Below, in pieces: positions 31,995 to 41,851 of a stretch of DNA of 64,000 nucleotides. The stretch covers positions 1 to 64,000 of the forward strand of contig JAWZYV010012395.1 of the NCBI GenBank assembly GCA_038373885.1. The letters run 5' to 3'. Under the pieces are notes generated by a model, which worked only from the letters and a program-made list of their open reading frames with translations, ran no database searches and was not told where the DNA came from. Origin of the DNA: Cheiracanthium punctorium. Its lineage: Eukaryota > Arthropoda > Arachnida > Araneae > Cheiracanthiidae. The stretch's first letter is position 1, and the number at the start of each line of letters is the position of its first letter. The position numbers and the translations under genes were made by a program.

Positions 31995-34976
31995 CCCCTC
32001 AGGGGGAAGACCTTCTTTAGGTTTTCACGGGTGTCGCAATCCCGGGGCCCCAGCGATCTTTCCCTCCTCCACTTTCTACCCTCCTCTCTGCTTCTGCTGT
32101 TTCCTTTCACTTCTCCCTCGGTGTGGTTTCTTCTCAGGAAGTGAGGGCCCCCCTTCAGAAGCTGTGGCCACTCTGTGCCATCAGCTTCTATTGGCGGAAA
32201 ACTGCCCACGTGTTTGCCGTGCGTGGAGACCCGTGTCCCCGGAAATGGGGATCCTGGTAATTGAGGGGTCTTCTCCAACACATTACTTTGGCCTCAGCTT
32301 AGGGTAAACGGGAGGTACACAGCGTTCCCCTGTGTATCAATCGGCTGGTGGTACTGATTTCGATCAACTGCTAGGGATCAAGCAATCGGTCATCTACTGG
32401 GCACGTCGTTAAGGGTGGATGCTGCCTAAGGGATGCACTGTGCGCGTATAGACCCGACTAGCACTGGTGTGCAATTGCACACCCCCTCGTTGGGCTCCGT
32501 GGTGGGTGATGCGGTCGGGTCCGAATCTCAATTCCTCCAACATGGATAAAAAAAATTCTTCATCTCTCGTCAACGTTCCGCTACCTATTACCAATGATAA
32601 CACGGATCCTCAAATTTCAATCACTAACGCTCGATTCTTCATTATACACTGTATTGAAGGAGGCTTTAACGAAACATCGCCATTCCTTATAAACAAATGC
32701 ATTGCAGCCAATGCAGGTGAAGTAAAAAAAGTAAAAAAACTAAGATCTGGAGACCTTCTAGTAGAAGTGTCCAACAATAGACAAGCGTCAAAAATCAAGA
32801 AAATAACGAACTTTGGGCCAAAATCTGTTACAGTGTCCCCTCATACATCCCTAAACACATCAAGAGGAGTTATATCAGAACCCGACCTTGTACACTGCTC
32901 GGAAGCCGAACTATTAGAAAACCTGAGTGAGGACAGCGTGTGCGCTGTCCTTCGAATCACTATTCGTCGCAATAGCCAAATTATTAATACAAAACACATT
33001 GTCTTAACCTTTCAGTCTCCCACTATTCCATCCCATATTAAAGCCGGCTATCTATTATGTCCCGTTAGACCATACGTAACCAAATCCTATCCGTTGCTTC
33101 CAGTGTCAAAAGTTCGGTCATACTAAAACCTCCTGTCGTGGATCACCGGCCTGCGCTCGTTGTGGTGCCTCTGACCACGACAGTGCCACCTGCTCTGCAG
33201 TTGCAAAATGTGTAAACTGCAAACAGGAACATCCATCCTATTCAAAGTCATGCCCAAAATGGGCATTCGAAAAAGAAATTCAATCACTGCGGGCCTCTCA
33301 AAAACTCTCTTATCCTGAAGCCCGTAAAATAGTTGAAAGCCGTACCCCTAAACCTGGTCTGTCTTATGCCGCAGTGACAAAATCAACAAAATCCGTAGCA
33401 ATTCAAACCGATCCACCGAAACCCATACCTGTTTCTTCTTTTACTTCCACTCCAATAGCTAAACCTGTTTCTAATAAGAATCACTCTAACATAGGAAACC
33501 ACAAAAACACAACGAAGAAAAGTGCATCTGCAGGCCGGCCACAAATCAAAAAATCCTCAGCTTACAGGTCCAAATATAATAAATCCAGAATGAAAAACAT
33601 CCCACCACAACGGCCCATTGATGATACTATCCTCCGCTTGTCTCCATCGGACTCTGACATTACAGACAGTGCAATGGATGATGATCTCATCCCTAGTACC
33701 CTACCACAACCTTCGGGGATTAATAAGAAGTTATCCATTATCCCTAACACAACTTGATAAGGGCTCTGCTGCTGTCCTGGAACTGCCACGGTTTTTTAAA
33801 TAAAAACGATGATCTTAAAACACTGATATATGACCATAATCCCGCCTGCATAGCCCTACAAGAAACCTTTCTAAAAACCACTAGACATACTACTATTCGT
33901 AACTACAAGATACTTCGAAAAGACTATGATTTCAATGACAGGGCCTCTTGTGGTGTTGCCCTAATAATAAACAATAGATATCCTCATATAACCATCAATC
34001 TTAGCACAAATCTCCAAGCAGTTGCCGCTCGTATTCACCTTAAACATCTCACGACAGTCTGCAGTATCTACCTCCCTCCTAATGAAACTTTCAATCAAAG
34101 ATCCCTTAGTAACCTTATTCAACAACTTCCTCCTCCATTCATACTCCTTGGTGATATGAATGCACATAGCCCATTATGGGGCAGCAAAGACACAAATAAC
34201 AGAGGTGAGCAAATAGAACAAATACTGACAGATCTTTGCCTATGCATCATGAACAATGGTGACAATACATACTTCCACTACCCAACTAAATCCTTTCATG
34301 CCATAGACCTTGCCATCTGTTCACCCTCGATCCTTCCAATGTACAATTTCTCTGTTTCCGGTAATCTACATAATAGCGATCATTTTCCGATTCTTCTCTC
34401 ACCTCTGTACCAAAACCCCAAACCTAACTCTTCTCTACCAAAATACATCCATAATAAGGCAGACTGGGAAAATTTCACTTCCCTGTCGACAATATTACCT
34501 AATATGATTGAAGGAACCATTGACGAGGTCGTCAACAAGGTTACCTCTACCATCCTTAATGCAGCAGATCACAGCATACCAAAATCGGGCACACATTGTC
34601 GTAGAAATAAAAAACCGTGGTGGAATGAGGCATGCGCCTTAGCACAAAAGCAGCAGCAGAGAGCGTGGGGAACTTTTCGTCGCTACCCCACCACTGATAA
34701 TCTTCTTAAATTTAAAAAATCAAAAGCATATGCACGTAGGATAAGGAGACAAGCTCAAAGAGAATCCTGGATTCAGTACGTCTCCAGTATTTCCACGTCG
34801 ACATCTAGCAAGGAGCTATGGGACAAAACTAAAAGAATCATGGGAATCTACAATAACCACTCAATATCCTGTCTCTCTGTCAACAACAGCATTATTTCAG
34901 AACCTAAAAATATTGCAAACACCATAGGTGAAACACTTGCTTATACTTCCTGCAGTACCTCTTATCCAAATTCCTT
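31995..34976 (+). mobile_element. LINE C: element inserted near the end of LINE A ORF2, truncated
   Basis: Starts CCCCTCAGGGGGAAGACC right after HPKL codons of A. It has a 5' UTR to 32541, including a perfect 18-nt palindrome at 32466-32483, then ORF1 and the endonuclease part of ORF2. It is cut at 34976 by the duplication junction. Its 5' UTR is a somewhat different subtype (CTCCACTTTCTACCC...). Confidence 0.85.
32542..33757 (+). pseudogene. LINE C ORF1, frameshifted
   Basis: ATG at 32542 (MDKKNSSS). An extra A near 33081 (CGTAACCAAATCC) shifts the frame just before the first knuckle; the knuckle region and tail continue in another frame to TGA 33755-33757. Otherwise it follows the family pattern, with acidic Ser/Asp-rich C-terminal residues. 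Confidence 0.85.
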
Positions 34977-35712
34977 TTTCTGCTGGGTTCCTAGTCACGT
35001 TGGGATCTCGGGCAATGAAGAGGCCGATGCTTTGGCAAAGCATGCTACTAACCCTTATCCAGAACCATTACCCTACACTGACATAAAATCTGGCATATCG
35101 AACAGCATAGAAGAAAGTTGGTTCAATGAGTGGAGCTGTCAAACTAGTAATAAACTTCACACCATCCATCCCTCCATCACCCACTGGCTATCGCAGCCTT
35201 ACCGCAAATTTGACGTCATTTTGACTCGCCTTCGAATCGGCCACACGAGGCTTACTCACAAACACCTTCTTCTTGGAGAGCCTGCCCCTCCGTGTACACA
35301 CTGCAATACGCATCTTACTATATGTCATATTCTAACCTCTTGTACAGCTTTTAACAATTTTTATCATACTTATTTTAACTGTTCTCATCCCAAACTTGAC
35401 CCCTCAGGGGGAAGACCTTCTTTAGGTTTTCACGGGTGTCGCAATCCCGGGGCCCCAGCGATCTTTCGCTCCTCCACTTTCTACCCTCCTCTCTGCTTCT
35501 GCTGTTTCCTTTCACTTCTCCCTCGGTGTGGTTTCTTCTCAGGAAGTGAGGGCCCCCCTTCAGAAGCTGTGGCCACTCTGTGCCATCAGCTTCTATTGGC
35601 GGAAAACTGCCCACGTGTTTGCCGTGCGTGGAGACCCGTGTCCCCGGAAATGGGGATCCTGGTAATTGAGGGGTCTTCTCCAACACATTACTTTGGTCTC
35701 AGCTTAGGGTAA
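33754..35712 (+). pseudogene. Chimeric ORF: LINE C endonuclease fused in frame to LINE A RNase H tail
   Basis: A 652-residue open frame. Residues ~1-408 are the LINE C ORF2 start: endonuclease with LQET, LLGDMNAHS and NSDHFPI, then the spacer. From 34977 the frame passes into the duplicated A segment FCWVPSHVGISGNEEADAL with the last RNase H Asp and the zinc motif. It then runs into 5' UTR sequence. The whole RT domain is missing. Both usual ATGs at the start are lost (TTGATAAGG where D has ATGATAATGG). Fusion arose by the tandem duplication; expression is not implied. Confidence 0.85.
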
Positions 35713-36206
35713 ACGGGAGGTACACAGCGTTCCCCTGTGTATCAATCGGCTGGTGGTACTGATTTCGATCAACTGCTAGGGATCAAGCAATCGGTCATCT
35801 ACTGGGCACGTCGTTAAGGGTGGATGCTGCCTAAGGGATGCACTGTGCGCGTATAGACCTGACTAGCACTGGTGTGCAATTGCACACCCCCTCGTTGGGC
35901 TCCGTGGTGGGTGATGCGGTCGGGTCCGAATCTCAATTCCTCCAACATGGATAAAAAAAATTCTTCATCTCTCGTCAACGTTCCGCTACCTATTACCAAT
36001 GATAACACGGATCCTCAAATTTCAATCACTAACGCTCGATTCTTCATTATACACTGTATTGAAGGAGGCTTTAACGAAACATCGCCATTCCTTATACACA
36101 AATGCATTGCAGCCAATGCAGGTGAAGTAAAAAAAGTAAAAAAACTAAGATCTGGAGACCTTCTAGTAGAAGTGTCCAACAATAGACAAGCGTCAAAAAT
36201 CAAGAA
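35400..36206 (+). pseudogene. Second copy of LINE C 5' UTR and partial ORF1
   Basis: Duplicate of 31995-32801. The ORF1 ATG is at 35947. The frame breaks off at 36206 (QASKIKN), where the AACC tail of LINE A begins. Confidence 0.88.
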
Positions 36207-36223
36207 CCAACCAACCCTCTACA

Positions 36224-36420
36224 CTTTGGAAGGTGCCTAGTTCAAAACCAGTTCGCGTCTGCGGACCTAACTGCTCGGAGTTTTCCGTGCTTTCCTCAGA
36301 AACTTAGAGTAAAGAAGGGTTAAAACCCCTTAGAAAGACCCCCACAGAGTGCACCCTACTCATCGGCTTAGATTCCATGTGCAGATAATTGGCCGTAATC
36401 CTACAGCACCAACACCAACC
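36224..36420 (+). mobile_element. tRNA-derived SINE copy, 5' truncated
   Basis: GAAGGTGCCTAGTTCAAAACC followed by TCGCGTCTGCGG aligns with the B-box half of the minus-strand SINE at 50030-50236, as do GAAACTTAGAG and ACCCCTTAGAAAGACC with the copy at 36815-37010. Orientation is plus. The A-box half is not seen. Confidence 0.5.
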
Positions 36421-36814
36421 CTTTACACTTAACATTCTTAGGACTGTGAATATTTTTCTTGATATATTAGCGTGTTTAAAGATGTTACTTTTATTATCAT
36501 TATATTATTTTATTATCCACAAAAAATATATTAAGTTACTTTAAAAAAAGGTAGTAAAAACAAGCAATACAATAAAATTAGGTTTCAAGAAAATCAAAAT
36601 GAGTCAGTTGTGTCATTTTTCGCCTTCCAGTTATTCTTTCTTCCAGATTTTCTCAAATGTGAAATGCGTCAGCTTCCATCTTTTGAGTTTTTCTGGCTAA
36701 CCAGCCGAAGCCTGGAAATTTTGCATTCCAAATTTATCTGCCAGAATAACAGCACTGCAGCAATTGCTTGATTTTATTTTATTTTGGTAATACGAACAAT
36801 TATCTACATGAAGG

Positions 36815-37010
36815 ATCTAGGAGGAGTACGGGGTGCCCTACGTGAAGGTTTGTCTAAGGGGTCTTAATCCGTATTTATGAGAAGTTTCGGAGAAAACTGC
36901 GCAAGACTCCGAACGGCTCGATTGACGGACGCGACCTGAGTTTGAACCAGACACTCTTCTTCTCCCAGTTGTGAGCGCTATGCTCTCAGCCACTCGTTGG
37001 GCCTCCAGAA
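36815..37010 (-). mobile_element. tRNA-derived SINE copy
   Basis: On the minus strand an A-box-like TGGCTGAGAGCA and a B-box GGTTCAAACTC are spaced as in a tRNA gene. They are followed by the family body (TTTTCTCCGAAACTT, ACCCCTTAGACAAACC). The body is shared with the copies at 37385, 50030 and 36224. Confidence 0.65.
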
Positions 37011-37030
37011 ATTGGAGTTATGTGTTATGT

Positions 37031-37365
37031 CAGCGGTTCTCAACCTTTTAACGTCGCGCCCCCCCCAACAAAGGCTAACTTAGGGTGGTGCCCCCCCCCC
37101 CCCCCCTCACATTTTTCAGCATACATTCAATTTTTTAATCTTTAACAACGAACATTTAGTCGAATTTTCTATAAAATAATGTTATCAGTAAATTTGAATG
37201 AACATTTTAAGCGAAAATAGATATATTTTTGAGTAAAAATGAGAATAAATAACATGATTTTTTAAAAACCTGCCTCACTACTTGCTCTTTGGTTTTTCTC
37301 ACGCCCCCCCTGCAAGCGCTCTGCTCCCCCCTTGGGGGTCGTGCCCCACAGGTTCAGAAACGCTG
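37031..37365. mobile_element. hAT-type MITE with perfect 8-bp target duplication
   Basis: Left end CAGCGGTTCTCAACC, right end GGTTCAGAAACGCTG. TGTTATGT flanks both sides (37023-37030 and 37366-37373). Internal C-runs and no coding capacity. It is unrelated in sequence to the MITE at 19953. Confidence 0.88.
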
Positions 37366-37384
37366 TGTTATGTGGCAAGCCTAT

Positions 37385-37603
37385 ACTAGAGGCATCTGCA
37401 TTCTGGGGCGCTCGCATTGGTCGGATGATTTTTTTCAGAGGTTCTAACGCGTATTCACTTTAAATCTGGAGAAAACCATCTGGAAAAACTCTAGATAGTT
37501 AGATCGACAGCCGCGCGGTAGGCCCAAATGTGGGACCTTCACACTTCAGCCGTCTATCATGTCGAGTGTCTTATCCACTCGGCCATGGTCGGGCCCAGCA
37601 ATT
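37385..37603 (-). mobile_element. tRNA-derived SINE copy
   Basis: Minus strand: A-box TGGCCGAGTGG with GATAAG, a degenerate B-box region (GAAGGTCCCACATTTGGG), then TTTTCTCCAGATTTAAAGTG and ATACGCGTTAGAACC. The last two match the copy at 50030-50236 closely. Confidence 0.7.
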
Positions 37604-37956
37604 AGAATGTTGGATGCTCTTGCTTCATGCAACCATTTGCATGCAGAAGTGCCTTGGTAAACTCTTCAAATTGGCCACATTGACTTTTCGGCTGTTTGGA
37701 TTTGGATCCCGAACTAAATTTTTGTGCTGCTTCCAAAATACCTTTGAGAATACACTCAGGTAGTTGTGATTGTCTTGCGAATTGCACTTTTGACATTCCC
37801 TGACACCTTTTTCCCACTCTTAAAAAAAATTTCCTCTGTTCCTGTAGCGTAAGATGAAAAAAAAAAAATCATTGTTAAACAGAAACGATGTCGTTTTTGA
37901 ATAGAAAATTTTTACGTTGGAGTTGCTGGGACTTTGACATATCGTCTTTGGAGAGA

Positions 37957-37983
37957 GATCGTCATTAAACAGAGAGTCAACTG
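37957..37983 (-). mobile_element. Right terminus of a pogo-like element
   Basis: TTAAACAGAGAGTCAACTG followed by TA mirrors the terminus at 20721 (19 of the first 20 bases inverted). It may close an old pogo-like element whose interior now holds LINE A, SINEs and a MITE. Confidence 0.45.
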
Positions 37984-38072
37984 TATATACAGTACTACTT
38001 TTTTAAATTTCAGTTCATGTGAAAATTTACAATTTTTTTAACTTCCCTAATCCATAGTATATTTCTATCTCT

Positions 38073-38094
38073 GGGGGGGGCTCGAGCCCCCCCC
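38073..38094. repeat. Perfect 22-bp palindrome G8-CTCGAG-C8
   Basis: Eight G, CTCGAG, eight C. It adjoins GGATCCGCCACTG (38099-38111), a sequence common at ends of DNA transposons. It lies where the polymerase pseudogene breaks off and probably marks an inserted element end. Confidence 0.6.
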
Positions 38095-38155
38095 TGTGGA
38101 TCCGCCACTGAGATGCAGTCATCATGTGTAGGTAATCCAGTTTGTAATAAGATAA

Positions 38156-38404
38156 TCAAAATTCTCTAAAATTTTGAAAAACATCAGCCAACTGTAAAAC
38201 ATCGCTTTTTACATATAAATCATGATATTCGCCCAAGTTTTGAATGTTGAATGTGCTCCACACTTTCTTAGCATGTTCGTAATTTTGTTGCGTTATTGAT
38301 TCATCCGATAATGTACTATAAAAGGCTTCTATAGGTGGTAATTCAGTAACATTAAATTTCTCAAACAAAGTCATAAATTCATAGGGATAAACACCTTTTT
38401 GCAA
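38156..38404 (-). pseudogene. Polinton DNA polymerase B fragment (Exo III region)
   Basis: 82 residues: KGVYPYEFM, then LPPIEAFYSTLSDE, then YHDLYVKSDVLQLADVF. These correspond to the end of the 3'-5' exonuclease domain of protein-primed B-family polymerases of Polinton/Maverick elements. Y...D in the last block is the Exo III motif. The frame is offset from the preceding fragment at 38405-38413. It stops at TGA after FQNFREF, and polymerase palm motifs are not present downstream. Confidence 0.85.
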
Positions 38405-38412
38405 TAACAGAT

Positions 38413-39436
38413 CTACATGCTGGGGATGTTTTCTTTTAATAAAATAAATTGATCCTTATCTAAATTTGAAACTAGTTTTTGTAAAGAGGTGTTCATAAAT
38501 TGAAAACTATCTATAAATTGTAAGGTGACCGGTATTTTATCATGCTTTTTCATTAAAGAAAATGTAATATATTTTTTCATATTATTAGGTATAACAGAAA
38601 TTTCATGATCTTTAATTTTACTGATTCCTTGCATGAGTAGGTGCCCATCATAATGTTTCAGATTGTGGAACACAACAGCTATTTTCTTCTTTAATCTGAA
38701 TTGCAAATTACATAAATTATGCAGAGCTTCTCGGTAGCGCCCAGAAAAATGATCGTGGTCGCGTACCCGATCTTTCCCTAAGCGTTTTTTACATAGATAG
38801 CAATGCGTTGCCTTCTGAAAATCATACTCGTCTTGTGGTGACATACAAATGGGCGTTATTTGAGTTAATATTTCAGCCAACTCTTCTTTTTCTTCTAATA
38901 AGGAATTCAAAAAATGCTCCGTTGCATCGGGTCCTCTGTACACACGAATGGGTTTATAACTCTTTCCGTCTGGGCCGACAATGAGATAGGTATATCCACA
39001 TGCTTTGTGATGGGCAATTTTTTCTGTATAAGAAGTGCTTTCGTCTTGTATATTATGTTCTACTGGTTCTATTAATGATTCAAAGTCTGCATATATTACA
39101 TAGGGTAATGGCTGTTGATAGTGAATGTTTTTGAAATGTAGGACGTTATCACCCTCTTCAGGCATTTTAATACGTTGAGGCGCATGCTCTTTACAGTACG
39201 GGATGTGCATTTTCAAATTAATTTCTTGTGAAAATCGATGTAAGCATCTGTAACAATAATAAGCAACACCATTATGTTTTGTAACATCCCCAAGCAATCT
39301 TGAAAAATTTCTTATTAAACAAAAATGTTGGGTGGCTTCATATGTTATGTATAAGAGATTAATACAATCAGCATCCTGTCGGTCTGAAATATATAATGGA
39401 AAAATCTCGTCTTCCTCAAAACCATATACGTTGATT
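38413..39436 (-). pseudogene. Polinton DNA polymerase B fragment (exonuclease domain)
   Basis: Continues the polymerase after the SINE insertion with NVYGFEEDEIFPLYIS. YVIYADFESL carries the Exo I Asp-x-Glu. CYLCKKRL ... VRDHDHFSGRYR ... HNLCN is the zinc/HNH-like insert typical of this polymerase family. FHNLKHYDGHLL is Exo II. The open frame extends upstream to 39603, but those first ~50 residues are SINE sequence. It ends at TAG after NIPSM, where a frame change leads to the next fragment. A replicative polymerase of a self-synthesising DNA transposon, now dead. Confidence 0.9.
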
Positions 39437-39444
39437 CTTAAGTT

Positions 39445-39738
39445 TTTTTTTTTTTTTCTAATGGGCAGGCACTGGCCACAAGCCTTTTTGCCATAACTAC
39501 CCGAAGGTGAGGCCATTTTATTATGGGGGCACCCAGTGGGCGGCCATAAGTGTGGCGGCCACGTAGCTCCGAAAACCTGAGGTACGTGGCTGTGTGGCCA
39601 CATAGGGTGGCTACGTGCCCCCTATGAAGGGACGGACACACAGACAACCACGCCCAGTCGGGGATCAAACCCCGGCCGCCGGGAGTTGAACCCGAAAACC
39701 GGAGGACGGTGCTTTACCCACCATACAACTCGGTCGGC
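39445..39738 (-). mobile_element. tRNA-derived SINE inserted in the polymerase pseudogene
   Basis: 294 bp between perfect 12-bp duplications GATTCTTAAGTT (39433-39444 and 39739-39750). On the minus strand it starts GCCGACCGAGTTGTATGG. It has a B-box GGTTCAACTCC (39682-39692 on plus) and ends in an A-run. The polymerase sequence reads NLRI before and RINVYG after the insert. It is a different SINE family from the 37385/50030 copies. Confidence 0.88.
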
Positions 39739-39750
39739 GATTCTTAAGTT

Positions 39751-40612
39751 ATTTAATTCTTCAATTTTTAACATTTTATGGATGGGCACTGGGCAAGATA
39801 TATCTCCCAACTTAATCTCTTCTTCACGAAGGATATAATGACTGACTCGGTTAGGATTATCAGACTAATGAATATTTAATTTATTTGCAAGAAGGCACCA
39901 CACCAAACATTTATGATCATTATTTTGAATGTTTAATACAGCTTTTTTATCGAGTATTTTTTTAGGTAAAGGTATATAACTGCTAGGCACTAGAGAACGA
40001 TATTCTGCTATACAAAGTTGTAACTTAGAGCGTGGCATTTGGCGCTTTGAAATAGTATGATTCAATCTTATATGACGCATCAAATCAGATTTTCGGATAA
40101 ATGTCTCTGAACATTGTTCGCATGCATGTAACTTTTCTTTACTGTGGGTACGTTGATGCTCATTTAAGTTGGATTTTCTTGCGAAACTCTTTTGACATAT
40201 TTTGCATGTAAAGGTGATGTTATGGGTTTTACGATGTTCATTCAATTCATTTTCTAGGGTCCACCCTGATCCCCTTTGAGTGAATTCTTCGAACGATTTA
40301 ATTATTTTTTGGATGGCTTCATCAATATGATCTTCTATGGTGTGCGGAGTAAGTTCTATTAAACATTTGGATCTAAAATAGGGTGTGATGAAATCCAAAT
40401 CTTCCACTTGCGTTGTACGACTGAGCGTAACATTTAATACAGCGTACCACTTTAATGCAATTTTTTCAGTGAATTGATCTTCTGAGTTTTGAAGTATATC
40501 CGAACGAATCTCATTTAAAAAGGATACCATACCTATCTGATTTTCTTCAGTTGGATATAGATCCACTGTAGTAAAAACGCCTAGGGAATCTTGTTGGTTT
40601 TCACATCTCTTT
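39751..40612 (-). pseudogene. Polinton DNA polymerase B N-terminal region with two C2H2 zinc fingers
   Basis: Frame 40671-39865 (268 residues), then a TAG at 39865-39867, then the same frame continues (DNPNRVSHYI) to the SINE. Order: an acidic N-terminal part, FTQRGSGWTLE, two C2H2 fingers (FTCKICQKSFARKSNLNEH and HACEQCSETFIRKSDLMRH, both with intact Cys/His ligands), then VPSSYIPLPKKILDKKAVLNIQNNDHKCLVW. GSGW and SSYIPLPK-I are hallmarks of the N-terminal part of arthropod Polinton polymerases. The fingers sit between them. The first ~20 residues (MAPKIFRDHV) come from the adjacent repeat, so the true start is missing. Confidence 0.82.
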
Positions 40613-40614
40613 TT

Positions 40615-41380
40615 ACTTCCTTGTACGTAGTATAAGGAAGTAACGTGATCCCGAAAAATTTTGGGGGCCAAATTTTGCCAAAAAAAAACCGATTTTGACT
40701 ACCTCTGAATTTAATTTTAAGAATTTTTTCGATGCATCTCATCGTAGGCTAGCATGCACGATCATATTAACGCATCTGCAACTCATTTTGACCAGTGGCG
40801 AGTCTATTGTGGCCAGTTTTTCCATGCCGTCTGTACGTACGTACGTATGTATGTAACTCGCATATCTCAAAAACTATTGGTTGTAGAATGTTGAGATTTG
40901 ATATTTAGGATTGTTCTATGATCTAATTGTGCACCTCCCCTTTTGGTCGCAATCGAATGGATAGTTTATGTACAGGACCGCCCAAAAGATTCGAAATACA
41001 TTACGCTCTATGGGCCGAAACTCATTAAACTCGCATATCTCAAAAACTATTAGGCGTAGAATGTCGAAACTTCATATTTTGGATAGTTGTAACATCTAGT
41101 TGTGCACCTCCCCTTTTGGTTACATTCGACTGGATAGTTTATCTACAGGACTGCCCAAAACATTCGAAATACATTACGCTCAATGGGCCGAAATTCATTA
41201 AACTCGCATATCTCAAAAACTATTAGGCGTAGAATGTCGAAACTTCATATTTTGGATAGTTGTAACATCTAGTTGTGCACCTCCCCTTTCGGCACCTTGA
41301 CTTGATAGTTTATTAACAGAACCGCCCAAAAGATTCGAAATACATTACGCTCTATGGGACGAAATTCAATAAAGCGTTTT
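40615..41380. repeat. Dispersed repeat with three 173-bp tandem units
   Basis: The left edge has an inverted pair ACTTCCTT (40615-40622) and AAGGAAGT (40634-40641). A GTAC/GTAT microsatellite near 40834-40854 follows. Then CTCGCATATCTCAAAAAC starts units at 40857, 41030 and 41203, each 173 bp apart. Units share GTGCACCTCCCCTTT and TTCGAAATACATTACGCT. Non-coding. Its left end replaces the N-terminus of the polymerase pseudogene. Confidence 0.75.
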
Positions 41381-41851
41381 TTAGAGGTATTGGACTATTT
41401 CAAACGACTCAGTAGTGATATATGCTGTAAAGAGTTAGAAAATGAATTTCTACATTAAAAAAAGTGTCTTCATCATTTAAAGTTCTGCTACAGGAACACT
41501 CAAAAGATTTCCAATACATTACGGTCAATGGCAATTTTAGGGGCATTCATCCATTTCAAGCACAATACCGTCCTACCATATAAGTTAGGTAATGGTCCGA
41601 CCACGGTCATGTGCCTCCCTCAAGAACTATGCCAAAAGTCGCCAAGCTTGGCAACTTTTGGTGTACTTGTGTGCATATTTAACTCTCAAATCTCAAAAAC
41701 TATTTGGCTATCCCCAAAATCACGCAAACTATCTCAAGCTTTTCAGCTTTTGGTGAAATATCGCCAAATAAAGTGTCAAAAGGAAATCTTTCAAACTGAA
41801 CTCAGTTTGGCGATATCAAAATATTTAGCTAGAAATCGCTAAACCTTACTA
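41381..41851. other. Non-coding interval
   Basis: No gene recognised. A further CTCAAATCTCAAAAACTATT stretch near 41683 resembles the start of the 173-bp unit, so decayed repeat material may continue here. Confidence 0.4.

Larger units (their letters stand above)
31572..36206 (+). repeat. 3405-bp tandem duplication (second unit partial)
   Basis: The segment from 31572 (RNase H end of LINE A into LINE C) recurs from 34977 with a constant offset of 3405. The second unit stops at 36206 in ORF1 of C, where AACC repeats of the A tail follow. Only a few substitutions separate the copies (for example TTCCCTCC at 32059 against TTCGCTCC). The 34976/34977 junction shows a short T-rich microhomology. 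Confidence 0.88.
20840..36216 (+). mobile_element. LINE A: I-group non-LTR retrotransposon, nested and rearranged
   Basis: The element begins CCCCTCAGGGGGAAGACC at 20840 and ends in AACC repeats at 36216. The whole nest is bracketed by CTCTACACTTTG at 20828-20839 and 36217-36228, a perfect 12-bp target duplication. Parts of A are the 5' UTR (20840-21432), ORF1 (21433-22671) and ORF2 in two pieces (22674-23053 and 28771-31994). LINE B and LINE C are inserted inside. The original A 3' UTR is missing: the tail before the right duplication is joined to a second copy of LINE C sequence. The gag-like ORF1 plus endonuclease-RT-RNase H ORF2 layout is that of the I group of LINEs. Confidence 0.9.

Noticed and set aside
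37602..37817. A distinct small protein gene on the minus strand
   Set aside because: 71 residues, only a faint helix-turn-helix resemblance; mentioned only as possible pogo remnant.
40857..41380. CRISPR-like array
   Set aside because: The repeats are contiguous 173-bp tandem units without spacers, in a eukaryotic context.
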